Part shown: one piece after another, positions 1 to 6,443 of the stretch
How the letters are laid out: every line of letters starts with the position of its first letter
How positions within the stretch are numbered: position 1 is the first letter of the stretch
Virus record (IMG/VR): IMGVR_UViG_3300044624_001725
Location: 1 to 38,926 of that record
Strand: one strand, 5' to 3'
From: a virus
DNA length: 38,926 bases
Notes under the pieces: model-generated
The model's input: the letters and a program-made list of their open reading frames with translations, nothing else
The model's database searches: none
What the model was told of the DNA's origin: nothing
Made by a program: the position numbers and the translations under genes

Positions 1-2
1 CC

Positions 3-140
3 GAACTCAACAAGCAAATCGACGCCATCCTGACCGAGGCTTGCGCTGACCGGAATATTCCCAAGGACCGCTGCCGGTTGCAACAGGACGGCACGTTTTT
101 GACGTTGCCGGAACCGCCAAAACCGGAGTCGAAGAAGTGA
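3..140 (+). CDS. Small exported coiled-coil protein, 5'-truncated
   Basis: This is the C-terminal 45 residues of a gene that runs off the left edge. The same gene is complete at 38167-38430, where it starts with a signal peptide. The visible part is a charged helix followed by a segment with two conserved cysteines (EAC and RCRLQQDG) and a Pro/Lys-rich tail ending PKPESKK. The stop overlaps the GTG start of the next gene (GTGA). It differs from the right-hand copy at several residues (for example RNIPK against RSIPK). Function is unknown; a periplasmic role, perhaps in lysis, is inferred from the signal peptide of the full copy and from its neighbours. Confidence 0.7.
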   Translation, partial: ELNKQIDAILTEACADRNIPKDRCRLQQDGTFLTLPEPPKPESKK

Positions 141-496
141 TCTCCGCAAAGCTGATCCCGGCTATTCTGCTGGCTGTCGTGGCGCTGCGGGGCGAGTCCA
201 TCTGCGGCACCGACGACCGCAACCCCACGCCGAACATCGATCTCGTCCAGGTATCCTGCATCGACTTCGACCGGCTCCGCGCGCAGGCGCCGGACTTCCC
301 GTGGCCGGTGGGCAAGGTGACGCAGGTACTCGTCCATATCCGCGAAGGCGACGCCGTGCGCGTGACCGTGGACGGCGTGGCTAAATTCGCCGATCTCATC
401 CGGGACGCCTGGGGCCGGCTGATTGCGCTGGTCCAGTTCGACGGCGTGGGGTACAAGGCGGTGGCCGTCAAGGTCTATCGGGCGGTGGAGCAGTGA
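137..496 (+). CDS. Small exported protein of unknown function (left allele)
   Basis: A 119-aa protein starting at GTG 137, which overlaps the upstream stop. The N-terminus is a hydrophobic, signal-peptide-like stretch (about residues 5-18, AKLIPAILLAVVALRG), followed by ESICG and a second cysteine in VQVSCIDFD. The rest alternates short beta-like segments and charged turns. An almost identical protein (about 8 replacements in 119 aa) is encoded at 38427-38786. The two cysteines could form a disulphide in the periplasm. I do not recognise the family. Translational coupling with both neighbours suggests the three small proteins act together. Confidence 0.75.
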   Translation: MISAKLIPAILLAVVALRGESICGTDDRNPTPNIDLVQVSCIDFDRLRAQAPDFPWPVGKVTQVLVHIREGDAVRVTVDGVAKFADLIRDAWGRLIALVQFDGVGYKAVAVKVYRAVEQ

Positions 497-654
497 AACT
501 CCGCACCGCTGCCGTAGTGGCCACCACCGACGACGGCGACAAGATCGGCGGGCCGTATTTTCTCCCGCTGGACACTCCCGCCAAACAAGAAATCAATGAA
601 CTAGCCCGCGAATACGGGCCGCTGGACATCAAGAAACCGGAGCAAAAACTATGA
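493..654 (+). CDS. Small hypothetical protein (53 aa)
   Basis: An open frame from GTG 493, which overlaps the stop of the upstream gene, to TGA 652-654, which overlaps the ATG of the next gene (ATGA). The protein is hydrophilic and includes DDGDKIGGPYFLPLD and PAKQEINELAREYGPLD. There is no membrane segment or cysteine. The stretch covered by the right-hand copy (38783 onward) is identical at nucleotide level. The double overlap is the main argument that it is real. Function unknown. Confidence 0.6.
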   Translation: MKLRTAAVVATTDDGDKIGGPYFLPLDTPAKQEINELAREYGPLDIKKPEQKL

Positions 655-1016
655 CCTACAAGGCAACCAACAGTGCGCACAACATGACCGTCGAAGCCGC
701 TGAGAAGTTCGTCGCCAAACTCCGCGCGCTCGGCTTCCCGGTGGGCAAGTTGCACGCAAACGGAATGGCGGCCTCTGAAGCGGCGGACTACGTGCCCGTC
801 GAAGAACTGGCGCTGGAACCGGGCGAGAAATACAACCTCGTCGCTTTCGCCGGTGGTGATTGGCGCAGCCTGGCCATGCTGGCGCAGATGTTCGGCGGCG
901 GCAGTGTCGAGGAGTTTAAGCGCGTCGCGGCCGATCTGGCGACCGATTGGCGCTCGGCAATCCTGAACATCCCCGGCGCCGCGAAGGCGATTGAAAAACT
1001 GATCGAGAAGGCATAA
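651..1016 (+). CDS. Hypothetical protein (121 aa)
   Basis: A soluble protein of 121 aa with a conserved-looking compact fold: a helix near residues 12-30 (VEAAEKFVAKLRALGFPVG), an acidic ELALEPGEKYNLVAFAGGDW segment and a C-terminal helical region rich in Ala/Lys. The start overlaps the preceding stop (ATGA). It lies between the small exported proteins and two holin-like genes, so a late accessory or lysis-related role is possible but unsupported. I do not recognise the family. Confidence 0.7.
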   Translation: MTYKATNSAHNMTVEAAEKFVAKLRALGFPVGKLHANGMAASEAADYVPVEELALEPGEKYNLVAFAGGDWRSLAMLAQMFGGGSVEEFKRVAADLATDWRSAILNIPGAAKAIEKLIEKA

Positions 1017-1019
1017 GCA

Positions 1020-1217
1020 ATGCGCACCGCATGGAAAGCCATCCTCGCCGCCGCGCTCGGTGGGGCCGCTACGGCGGCCTCTGACGCGCTCATGTTTGAC
1101 GGCACCACTCACCCTAAGCAACTCGCCGCCAAGGCCGCCATCGGGGCCGCTGTGGCCGTGGCTGGGTATCTCAAACAGTCACCCATCAAGCCGGAAGCAC
1201 CACCGCCCGAGAAGTAG
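1020..1217 (+). CDS. Small membrane protein, holin-like
   Basis: A 65-aa protein with two Ala/Gly-rich hydrophobic segments, roughly residues 6-21 (KAILAAALGGAATAA) and 37-51 (AAKAAIGAAVAVAGYL), joined by a short polar loop and ending in a Pro/Lys tail. Length and two-segment topology resemble class II holins. The next gene is also a membrane protein with a coiled coil, as in holin/holin-accessory pairs. No family signature decides it, so 'holin-like' is an inference from topology and position. Confidence 0.6.
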   Translation: MRTAWKAILAAALGGAATAASDALMFDGTTHPKQLAAKAAIGAAVAVAGYLKQSPIKPEAPPPEK

Positions 1218-1225
1218 ACTCCCAC

Positions 1226-1525
1226 ATGCAGGGGAATACATTGGAACAACTCGAACGTATTGCGGGAACTCTCGACGATATGCGCGAGGACGTGAGTGCT
1301 CTCACCACGTCCCAAGCTGTCCAGACCTCGGACATCAAGCACATTTTAGACCACCTGGCGCGGGTTAACGGGCGGCTCGGCAAGTCCGAAGACCGTCTTT
1401 CGTCGCTCGAAAACGACCGGGCAGAAGCGCGCGGGGCGTGGAAGTTTATCGCGCTCATCGCGTCGATACCGGCCGCGCTGGTGGCGTCGATCTTTACCTG
1501 GCTGGCAAATCACGGGGGCAAGTAA
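1226..1525 (+). CDS. Coiled-coil protein with C-terminal membrane anchor (XhlA-like)
   Basis: A 99-aa protein. Residues about 5-70 form a long charged amphipathic helix with heptad-like spacing (LEQLERIAGTLDDMREDV and HILDHLARVNGRLGKSEDR). Residues about 74-94 form one transmembrane helix (FIALIASIPAALVASIFTWL) followed by NHGGK. This is the architecture of haemolysin XhlA-type phage proteins that act with holins. The stop overlaps the ATG of the phosphoesterase gene (TAATG). Other coiled-coil tail-anchored proteins cannot be excluded. Confidence 0.65.
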   Translation: MQGNTLEQLERIAGTLDDMREDVSALTTSQAVQTSDIKHILDHLARVNGRLGKSEDRLSSLENDRAEARGAWKFIALIASIPAALVASIFTWLANHGGK

Positions 1526-2274
1526 TGGCCAACCTAAACCGCGTGTGGAAGCGGTGGATGGCTACTGGGTGCCTGCACTCTACCCACGCTTGCGCGGAGT
1601 ATCAGCGCAATGTCCGGGCATTTAAGGCGGCATTCCACCCGGATCGGCATATCGAACTGGGCGACCTCCTCGAAACTACCGCCCTCCGATCCGGCGCCCG
1701 CGGCACGAAGGACGAAGCCGAACCGCTGGAGCCGGATGTCAATAAGGGGCTGGCGTGGCTCGCCGAAATGGAGCCGTCCGACTGGATGCTCGGCAACCAC
1801 GACGACCGCATTATCCAGCTCCTCTCGCACCCGTCCGCTATCGTCGCCGAGCTTGCCCGCCGCCTCTGGTCCGACATGCAAGCGGCGGCAGGGAAGGCCG
1901 GGGCGAAAATCCACCCATACGACATCGAGCGCGGCTGGATTCGCGTGGGGGACGTGTACATGGGCCACGGCTACATGTACAACATCAACGCCCTTCGCGA
2001 TCACGTCGAAATGATGGGCGGGAATGTCGTCATGGCGCACTTGCACGTGGCGCACACCTTCCGCGCTCGCAACCACGGCGGGCACTGGGGCGTATGTGTC
2101 GGCACTGGCGGCGATCCGCGCACGATGGGATACGCGCGGCGGCGGCGGCAGACACTTGCCTGGAACCACGGCATAGCCTATGGCGAGTACACGGATAGCG
2201 ATTCCACCATGCACCTCCTCCAATGGAACTGCGCACACGGCGCGAAGGAGTCACCCCGATGGCTAATATCCTAG
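1525..2274 (+). CDS. Calcineurin-like metallophosphoesterase
   Basis: A 249-aa protein with the metallophosphoesterase motif series: GDLLE (about residue 47), GNHDDR (about 90), MGHGYM (about 150) and AHLHVAH (about 175). These supply the Asp/His ligands of a dinuclear metal centre. The first motif, normally D-x-H, appears as CLHSTH near residue 16, so a Cys stands where the first Asp is expected; activity or metal choice may be altered. I chose ATG 1525, overlapping the upstream stop, over an in-frame start 29 codons earlier that lies inside the preceding gene. The substrate is unknown; nucleic acid or cyclic nucleotide hydrolysis is possible. Confidence 0.85.
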   Translation: MANLNRVWKRWMATGCLHSTHACAEYQRNVRAFKAAFHPDRHIELGDLLETTALRSGARGTKDEAEPLEPDVNKGLAWLAEMEPSDWMLGNHDDRIIQLLSHPSAIVAELARRLWSDMQAAAGKAGAKIHPYDIERGWIRVGDVYMGHGYMYNINALRDHVEMMGGNVVMAHLHVAHTFRARNHGGHWGVCVGTGGDPRTMGYARRRRQTLAWNHGIAYGEYTDSDSTMHLLQWNCAHGAKESPRWLIS

Positions 2275-2492
2275 CGGACCTCGCCGCCGCATTGGCCGAC
2301 GGCGGTATGGAAACCCCGCCCGCGGACTTCCAGACCACCGCCGAACATGCCGCCGCCGCTGGCCTAAGTGTGCCGCAAGCCGGGAAAATACTGCGCTGCG
2401 GCGTGCTGGCTGGCAAGGTAGAGCGGCGAAACTTCCGCATCCGCAACGGCGCCCGCGTGGTGCCCATCCCGCATTATCGGGTGATCCTGTGA
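2259..2492 (+). CDS. Small winged-helix-like DNA-binding protein
   Basis: A 77-aa protein from ATG 2259, with GAAGGAG placed 8 bases upstream inside the end of the phosphoesterase gene. The C-terminal half reads like a helix-turn-helix plus wing: TTAEHAAAAGLSVPQAGKIL, then basic KVERRNFRIRNGARVV. No metal or catalytic motif is seen. The stop overlaps the GTG of the next gene. It could be a late regulator or a cofactor of its neighbours; DNA binding is inferred from the pattern only. Confidence 0.6.
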   Translation: MANILADLAAALADGGMETPPADFQTTAEHAAAAGLSVPQAGKILRCGVLAGKVERRNFRIRNGARVVPIPHYRVIL

Positions 2493-2830
2493 CCCGCGAA
2501 CGCTGGGTGCTGCTGTTGGGCGAGTGGGCCGCAATCCTCGGCATCACCGAGCGCCCGCGCCTCCTGATCGTCCCGGCGTCCGAAATTCCAGGCGACGACG
2601 CGCGCGCCGACTTCGACGACTGCCGGGCGACGCAGTGGACAGTTAAGATCCGCCGCGGCCTCCACAAAGACCCCGACCTCATCATCTGCCACGAGCTGCT
2701 ACATGTCCGCACCGGGCTCACCGACGCCACGCATGAGGCGTGGATCTGCGACGTTGCGGCGGCGTTGGTGGCGCTTAAGCGGCGGGCTGGCACTTATGAT
2801 TACGCTGCTTCGCTCGCGCGGCGGTCATAG
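2489..2830 (+). CDS. Mini zinc-metallopeptidase-like protein (HELLH)
   Basis: A 113-aa protein with a clear zincin motif IICHELLHVRTGL at about residues 66-78: H-E-x-x-H supplies two zinc ligands and the catalytic Glu. A downstream acidic patch (DATHEAWICDVAAALVAL) could give the third ligand. It is much shorter than most secreted peptidases and has no signal peptide. Its place among holin-like genes makes it a candidate, unproven, for a lysis or processing enzyme. The end overlaps convergently with the leftward gene at 2775-2939. Confidence 0.75.
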   Translation: MTRERWVLLLGEWAAILGITERPRLLIVPASEIPGDDARADFDDCRATQWTVKIRRGLHKDPDLIICHELLHVRTGLTDATHEAWICDVAAALVALKRRAGTYDYAASLARRS

Positions 2831-2939
2831 CGCCGCAAGGGCAACGCGGGTACCGCCGCGGCGGGCCTCCGTTGCGCCCTCCGGTTTTGGTCTTGCGGAG
2901 GGCTTGCAAGGCGACGGCGGCGGGGTTTTTGGGGGTCAT
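2775..2939 (-). CDS. PKNPAAVAL protein with zinc-finger-like tail (cassette A)
   Basis: A 54-aa basic protein; its ATG (2939-2937) overlaps the stop of the upstream leftward gene (ATGA). It opens MTPKNPAAVALQAL, then a Lys/Arg/Gly stretch with GGRNGGPP, and ends with RCPCGAM...NHKC, a C-x-C...H-x-C arrangement that could bind zinc. The opening is shared with the last gene of cassette B (3642-3842); the DNA behind it (2911-2930) is identical to 3811-3830, exactly 900 bp apart. Small nucleic-acid-binding protein is the likely class. It converges with the HELLH gene over 56 bp. Confidence 0.7.
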   Translation of the reverse strand: MTPKNPAAVALQALRKTKTGGRNGGPPRRYPRCPCGAMTAARAKQRNHKCQPAA

Positions 2940-3112
2940 CGGGTGGCGTTCCATTTTGCGTATGCTCGCCCAATCGGGCACCCGGCGTAGTACCATGCGT
3001 CAATATCGCCGTTAAGGTCGGCGGCTTCGCGCCGCGCTTGGGATTCTATCATCTGCGCTTTACGCAGGGTGTCGGTGCGGGTGGTGTACCCGTAAAAAGT
3101 GACGGTGATCAT
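2936..3112 (-). CDS. Small hypothetical protein (58 aa, cassette A)
   Basis: From ATG 3112-3110, with AGGAGA 6 bases upstream on the minus strand, to TGA 2938-2936, which overlaps the next ATG. The protein starts MITVTFYGYTTRTDTLRKAQ and ends DAWYYAGCPIGRAYAKWNATR. It has no membrane segment. The SD sequence, the 18-base gap from the upstream gene and the 4-base overlap downstream support it as the middle gene of a three-gene leftward operon. Function unknown. Confidence 0.7.
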   Translation of the reverse strand: MITVTFYGYTTRTDTLRKAQMIESQARREAADLNGDIDAWYYAGCPIGRAYAKWNATR

Positions 3113-3130
3113 CTCTATCTCCTGTGGTTG

Positions 3131-3475
3131 TTATTCCGCGCCGATTACGCGTGGGCGGTTCGTTTCAGCGGTGCGAAGCGCTGCCTTTGCAGCCTGGGCG
3201 GCAGTGTAAGAGGCAAACGCCGGGCCGGCCTTAACCTGAGCGATAGCGGCGTTAACCATATCGAGCTTTTGCTGATCTAAGGCCAAGTGGCCGACGCTGG
3301 CGACGATAGCCGGGTTGGCGGCGAGGCGAAGCGGCTTAACCTCGCAGGCTCTGGTGAACTTCCCGGCGCCTTCGCACTGGAAGGCAATTCCGAATGTGTG
3401 GTTGTCAGTGAAGGCCAGCATGGAAATCGTCGCGCCGGAGGCGAAGGTGATTTGGGTTTTGTCTGCGCTGTTCAT
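3131..3475 (-). CDS. Hypothetical protein, first gene of leftward cassette A
   Basis: A 114-aa protein starting MNSADKTQITFASGATISML. The first half looks like a small beta barrel or sandwich (alternating segments up to FGIAFQCEGAGKF); the second half is Ala-rich helical. There is no SD: the ATG lies 6 bases after a TATAGT -10 box, so the mRNA would begin at or next to the A of ATG. The first bases of the gene and its promoter form a 22-bp direct repeat with cassette B. Function unknown. Confidence 0.75.
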   Translation of the reverse strand: MNSADKTQITFASGATISMLAFTDNHTFGIAFQCEGAGKFTRACEVKPLRLAANPAIVASVGHLALDQQKLDMVNAAIAQVKAGPAFASYTAAQAAKAALRTAETNRPRVIGAE

Positions 3476-3481
3476 ACTTTA

Positions 3482-3510
3482 ACTATAAACCAACGCTGGA
3501 TTACTGTCAA
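3482..3510 (-). promoter_or_regulatory. Sigma70-type promoter for leaderless cassette A
   Basis: On the minus strand TTGACA (3510-3505), a 17-bp spacer and TATAGT (3487-3482) form a near-consensus promoter. The -10 box ends 6 bases before ATG 3475, so transcription is predicted to start at the start codon. The -10 to start-codon block (3466-3487) is identical over 22 bp to 4265-4286. Confidence 0.85.
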
Positions 3511-3517
3511 CAACAAA

Positions 3518-3697
3518 ATGACCCGTCGCGCATTATTTTTTCTCGCCGCCGCTGACGATAAGCCCGCACCCGTCAGCGAGCAAGCGTGGAACGACTTTGC
3601 GGGCAGGGCAAACTACTACGCGGAGCAGTTGAAGCTCGGCATCATCGACCTGAAGGCATGGGCGGCGGTGCTGAAAGCGTGGAAGACGTTGCGGTAG
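3518..3697 (+). CDS. Small hypothetical protein (59 aa) between the leftward cassettes
   Basis: A rightward open frame, MTRRALFFLAAADDKPAPVS to LKLGIIDLKAWAAVLKAWKTLR, with protein-like composition and a short hydrophobic N-terminus. There is no SD and no convincing promoter on this strand. It is divergent from cassette A and overlaps the end of cassette B's last gene by 56 bp, the same overlap seen between the HELLH gene and cassette A. That parallel gives some support, but it could be non-coding. Confidence 0.4.
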   Translation: MTRRALFFLAAADDKPAPVSEQAWNDFAGRANYYAEQLKLGIIDLKAWAAVLKAWKTLR

Positions 3698-3842
3698 CCT
3701 TCGCCCGTCGCGCCGCCACCATCTTTGCCGCCCACTCCGCGCGCTGTTCCGGCGTCTTCGCGGCGTTGGGGCCTTTAGGCACCCTGGCGCGCCCGCCGCG
3801 CCGCCCGAGCGCGACGGCGGCGGGGTTTTTCGGGTTGGTCAT
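3642..3842 (-). CDS. PKNPAAVAL/KGG-type small basic protein (cassette B)
   Basis: A 66-aa protein whose ATG (3842-3840) overlaps the stop of 3839-4051 (ATGA). It begins MTNPKNPAAVALGRRGGRAR, followed by TPEQRAEWAAKMVAARRAK. I recognise the GRRGG plus E-x-R-x-x-A-A-x-K-x-x-x-A-R pattern from short basic phage and plasmid proteins, probably nucleic-acid binding. It is the counterpart of 2775-2939 but lacks the Cys/His tail. The C-terminus (SAPPPMPSGR) runs antisense to the rightward frame at 3518-3697. Confidence 0.7.
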   Translation of the reverse strand: MTNPKNPAAVALGRRGGRARVPKGPNAAKTPEQRAEWAAKMVAARRAKATATSSTLSAPPPMPSGR

Positions 3843-4051
3843 GCTGTCAACCCCTGATACACCGCCGCAAACGTCGCGTTTGGCGAAGCCGGTAGCTGTC
3901 GATAGCGAGGGTCTTCAGTGTCCGCCCAAGCGTTGCGGATAAATTCGTAGGCGGCAGTTACGCCGGGGTAGTCGGCAGGTGCGAACGCGTCTCTGACGCT
4001 GGCGGCTGCTTCAACTGCGGCGGCGGCGGATATGTTTAGTTTGCGTGTCAT
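3839..4051 (-). CDS. Small hypothetical protein (70 aa, cassette B)
   Basis: From ATG 4051, with AGAGGAG upstream on the minus strand, to TGA 3841-3839. The protein starts MTRKLNISAAAAVEAAASVR and includes YPGVTAAYEFIRNAWADTED; it is mostly helical and acidic in the middle. It is the middle gene of cassette B, coupled to the gene below by ATGA. No family recognised. Confidence 0.7.
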   Translation of the reverse strand: MTRKLNISAAAAVEAAASVRDAFAPADYPGVTAAYEFIRNAWADTEDPRYRQLPASPNATFAAVYQGLTA

Positions 4052-4100
4052 TTCATCTCCTCTGCGGGCTTCACGCCGCCCGCTGGCGTTTGGGGTTGGG

Positions 4101-4274
4101 TTAGCGGGTGGCCTTTGCGGACAAGTACGCGGCCTTTGCTTTTTGAACGGCGCGCAGATAGCGCTGGGCCGTGGTCGGGGTGATTAGCGGGTTGTGGTAT
4201 TTTTCGACGGCTTTTTGCCACTTGGCATAGGCGGCGTTGATTGCGTCTTGGGTGGTTTGTCGTTCGCTGTTCAT
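4101..4274 (-). CDS. Small helical protein, first gene of leftward cassette B
   Basis: A 57-aa protein from ATG 4274 to TAA 4103-4101: MNSERQTTQDAINAAYAKWQ, then KYHNPLITPTTAQRYLRAVQ and an Ala/Lys-rich end (AAYLSAKATR). It has no SD; the ATG is 6 bases below a TATAGT box. Its first three codons are the same as those of the first gene of cassette A. Its ending (KATR) resembles the ending of cassette A's second gene (WNATR), which may be chance. Function unknown. Confidence 0.65.
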   Translation of the reverse strand: MNSERQTTQDAINAAYAKWQKAVEKYHNPLITPTTAQRYLRAVQKAKAAYLSAKATR

Positions 4275-4280
4275 ACTTTA

Positions 4281-4309
4281 ACTATACGATAACCGCTTAA
4301 CGTTGTAAA
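4281..4309 (-). promoter_or_regulatory. Sigma70-type promoter for leaderless cassette B
   Basis: On the minus strand TTTACA (4309-4304), a 17-bp spacer and TATAGT (4286-4281), then 6 bases to ATG 4274. Element positions match the cassette A promoter base for base, and 4265-4286 is a 22-bp exact repeat of 3466-3487. The divergent fibre gene begins at 4335, so the region 4275-4334 carries control signals for both directions. Confidence 0.85.
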
Positions 4310-4334
4310 TGCCTTTTTAAAGGAAATTTTCGCA

Positions 4335-6110
4335 ATGAAAACCACCATGAAACTCTTCGCTGTCTTCCTCGGCGCGGTCGCCGCCTGGGGGCAGCAAGTC
4401 ACGATCAGTGATAACCTGCCAAACGCCGTAGGCGGCGGCGATTGGACCGGGCGCATTACGGTCACGCTCAATAGCCCTGGCCGGGCCTCCTACGGGTCCG
4501 TCGCGCTGTCCGGGTGGCAGTATGTTGTTTGTGTTGGGACCACGGGGAGCGATTGCTCTACGACCACAGTGGCTGGCGTGGTCACACTTCCGCTCTATGC
4601 CACCACTACGCTCACGCCGAACGGCCTCTCCTACTCCGCGCGATACCAGCCGACCAAGGGCGCGGCGCGCACAGAAACCTGGGTGGTCGAGCCATCCGAT
4701 GCCACGCTGGCCGGGATTATCACAAGTGACGTTCCGACGCCGACGACGACATTCCAGACATCGCAACTTTTGCAGGGAAGTGCAACCAGCGGGCAGTGCC
4801 TCGCGTGGAGCGGCACCGCATGGGCGCCCGCTGCCTGCGCATCGGGCGGTGGCTCCGGCACTGTCACCAGCGTGGCGGCAACCGTGCCGTCTATCCTGTC
4901 GGTTGCCGGATCGCCCATCACGACCAGCGGCACGCTCGCGCTCTCGCTGGCAACGCAGACAGCCAATACCATCTTCGCCGGCCCAACCTCGGGCGGCGCC
5001 GCAACGCCGACGTTCCGCGCGCTGGCATCGGCCGACATCCCGGCCAATGCGGCGAACACGTCAGGCAACGCGGCCACGGCCACGGCGCTGGCCGCCAACG
5101 GCGCAAACTGTTCCGCGGGAAGCTTCCCGCTGGGCGTCGATGCGTCCGGGGCCTCCGAAACCTGCACAGCCCTCCCAACCACGATCAGCGGCACGGCCAA
5201 TGAAATCACGGCGTCGGCGAGTACGGGCGCGGTAACGTTGTCGCTGCCTTCGACAGTCAACCTCAGCGCGAAAACCCTCCGCGTTCCCAACGGCATCTTC
5301 CTTCCCGGCGCCTGCACCGTCGGCGACGCGTATATGGACACGGATGCGACGACGGGCGCGCGGTGGTACCTGTGCGAGTCCACGAATACCTGGGTGGTCC
5401 AAGGGGCGGCGTCTGGCGGGAGCGTGCTGCGCACCACCTACGCCTCTCTTCCGGCGTGCGGTGGGAGCAACACCAATTACCAATACGTGCTGACGGATTC
5501 GATTTACAGCGCGCACTGCAATGGGTCCAGCTACGCCTATTGGTCTGGGCAGAAGTACATTCCGACTCTGCCGTGGAGCAACGGCACCACCTTCGGGACC
5601 GGAGCCACTGTTACAGCCACGACTGGTAGCGTTTTATTTGACGCAGGATCTCCGACAGGTGGAGACTCTATTCGCGCCGCTATCAAAGCCATACCAACCG
5701 CACCTTACACGATCATCCTCGACTTTGATATGTCTCAGGCTGGAGCCGTTGGTTCGTCGTCATGCGGGCTGGTAATCACGGACGGAACCACCGCCGCATC
5801 GAACAAAGTCATTACGCTGATGCAAAGCTACATCGGCCTCAACATGACCAAGCTGACGAACGCGACCACTTGGAACTCGAATTACATCGCCTACGCACAA
5901 GCGACTTCGCGCAATAAGTTTAGCCTTAGGTTAGTCGACGACAATACCAATCGTACTTGGTCAACCTCAACTGATCGAATCAACTGGACGCAAGTCTCTC
6001 AGCAGTCTAGGGCCGATTTTTTGACCGCCAGCCATTACGGCTACGGGTGCAATATGACTGGTGTTTCCGGTTACGTCACAATGGTTGTAGAGGGACTCTA
6101 TGCCCAGTAA
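4335..6110 (+). CDS. Secreted-type tail fibre / adhesin-like protein
   Basis: A 591-aa protein with AAAGGAAA upstream. It opens with a Sec signal-peptide-like segment (MKTTMKLFAVFLGAVAAWGQ). The middle has low-complexity Ser/Thr/Gly/Ala repeats typical of phage fibre shafts: a SGQCLAWSGTAW module, then GSGTVTSVAATVPSILSVAG, FAGPTSGGAATPTFRALASA and ANTSGNAATATALAANGANC. The C-terminal 170 residues look like a beta-sandwich head (from about SVLFDAGSPTGGDSIRAAI to the end). Paired cysteines recur. It shares the SGQCL module and the signal peptide with the large fibre at 33796-38016. Host binding is the likely role. It stands apart from the main tail cluster, next to the leftward cassettes. Confidence 0.75.
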   Translation: MKTTMKLFAVFLGAVAAWGQQVTISDNLPNAVGGGDWTGRITVTLNSPGRASYGSVALSGWQYVVCVGTTGSDCSTTTVAGVVTLPLYATTTLTPNGLSYSARYQPTKGAARTETWVVEPSDATLAGIITSDVPTPTTTFQTSQLLQGSATSGQCLAWSGTAWAPAACASGGGSGTVTSVAATVPSILSVAGSPITTSGTLALSLATQTANTIFAGPTSGGAATPTFRALASADIPANAANTSGNAATATALAANGANCSAGSFPLGVDASGASETCTALPTTISGTANEITASASTGAVTLSLPSTVNLSAKTLRVPNGIFLPGACTVGDAYMDTDATTGARWYLCESTNTWVVQGAASGGSVLRTTYASLPACGGSNTNYQYVLTDSIYSAHCNGSSYAYWSGQKYIPTLPWSNGTTFGTGATVTATTGSVLFDAGSPTGGDSIRAAIKAIPTAPYTIILDFDMSQAGAVGSSSCGLVITDGTTAASNKVITLMQSYIGLNMTKLTNATTWNSNYIAYAQATSRNKFSLRLVDDNTNRTWSTSTDRINWTQVSQQSRADFLTASHYGYGCNMTGVSGYVTMVVEGLYAQ

Positions 6111-6137
6111 CCGCGGCGCTGCCGCCAGGAGTGAGTA

Positions 6138-6443
6138 ATGCTACTTGCCACCGTCCTTCTCGTCTGGCTCGACGCCATCAACCCGCCTGCGACGACCTAC
6201 CACGTCTACCGGGCCGCTGGTGTCTGTGCCACCACATCCCGGTTTGATCGCGTCACAGTGGACCCTGTGGCCGTCAAAACCTACCGGGATTCGCCGGGGC
6301 CGGGTAACTGGTGCTACCGCGTCACGGCGCTGTCTAGTGGGCTGGAATCGCCACCATCGGCAGCGGTGGGCATGATCGTTGCTCCGGTGGCTCCAACTGG
6401 GCTCACAGCCACGCCCGCCGTCGCCGAAGCATCACCGCCGTGA
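6138..6443 (+). CDS. Fibronectin type III-like protein
   Basis: A 101-aa protein. Residues about 1-80 read as one FN3-like beta sandwich: ATVLLVWLDAINPPATTYHV, then YRAAG, KTYRDSP and NWCYRVTALSSGLESPPSAA. A second domain start follows (VAPTGLTATP). The frame meets TGA at 6441-6443 but remains open beyond it (see next entry). The gene follows the fibre by 27 bases, so a fibre-associated, carbohydrate- or protein-binding role is likely. Start ATG 6138 has a weak AGGAGTGAGTA upstream. Confidence 0.65.
   Translation: MLLATVLLVWLDAINPPATTYHVYRAAGVCATTSRFDRVTVDPVAVKTYRDSPGPGNWCYRVTALSSGLESPPSAAVGMIVAPVAPTGLTATPAVAEASPP

Larger units (their letters stand above)
1..636. repeat. Left copy of divergent terminal direct repeat
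   Basis: This block aligns without gaps to 38291-38926. I count about 40 substitutions, all in the first 491 bases; the last 145 bases (492-636) are identical. It covers the end of one small gene, a complete 119-aa gene and most of the next. The simplest reading is that the contig closes on itself and that the ends represent two alleles of the same locus; a true tandem duplication is less likely because gene order runs straight through. Confidence 0.9.

Noticed and set aside
6441-6443. Genome-wide reassignment of TGA to an amino acid
   Set aside because: Many genes end in TGA within ATGA or GTGA overlaps, so TGA is an ordinary stop in this phage.
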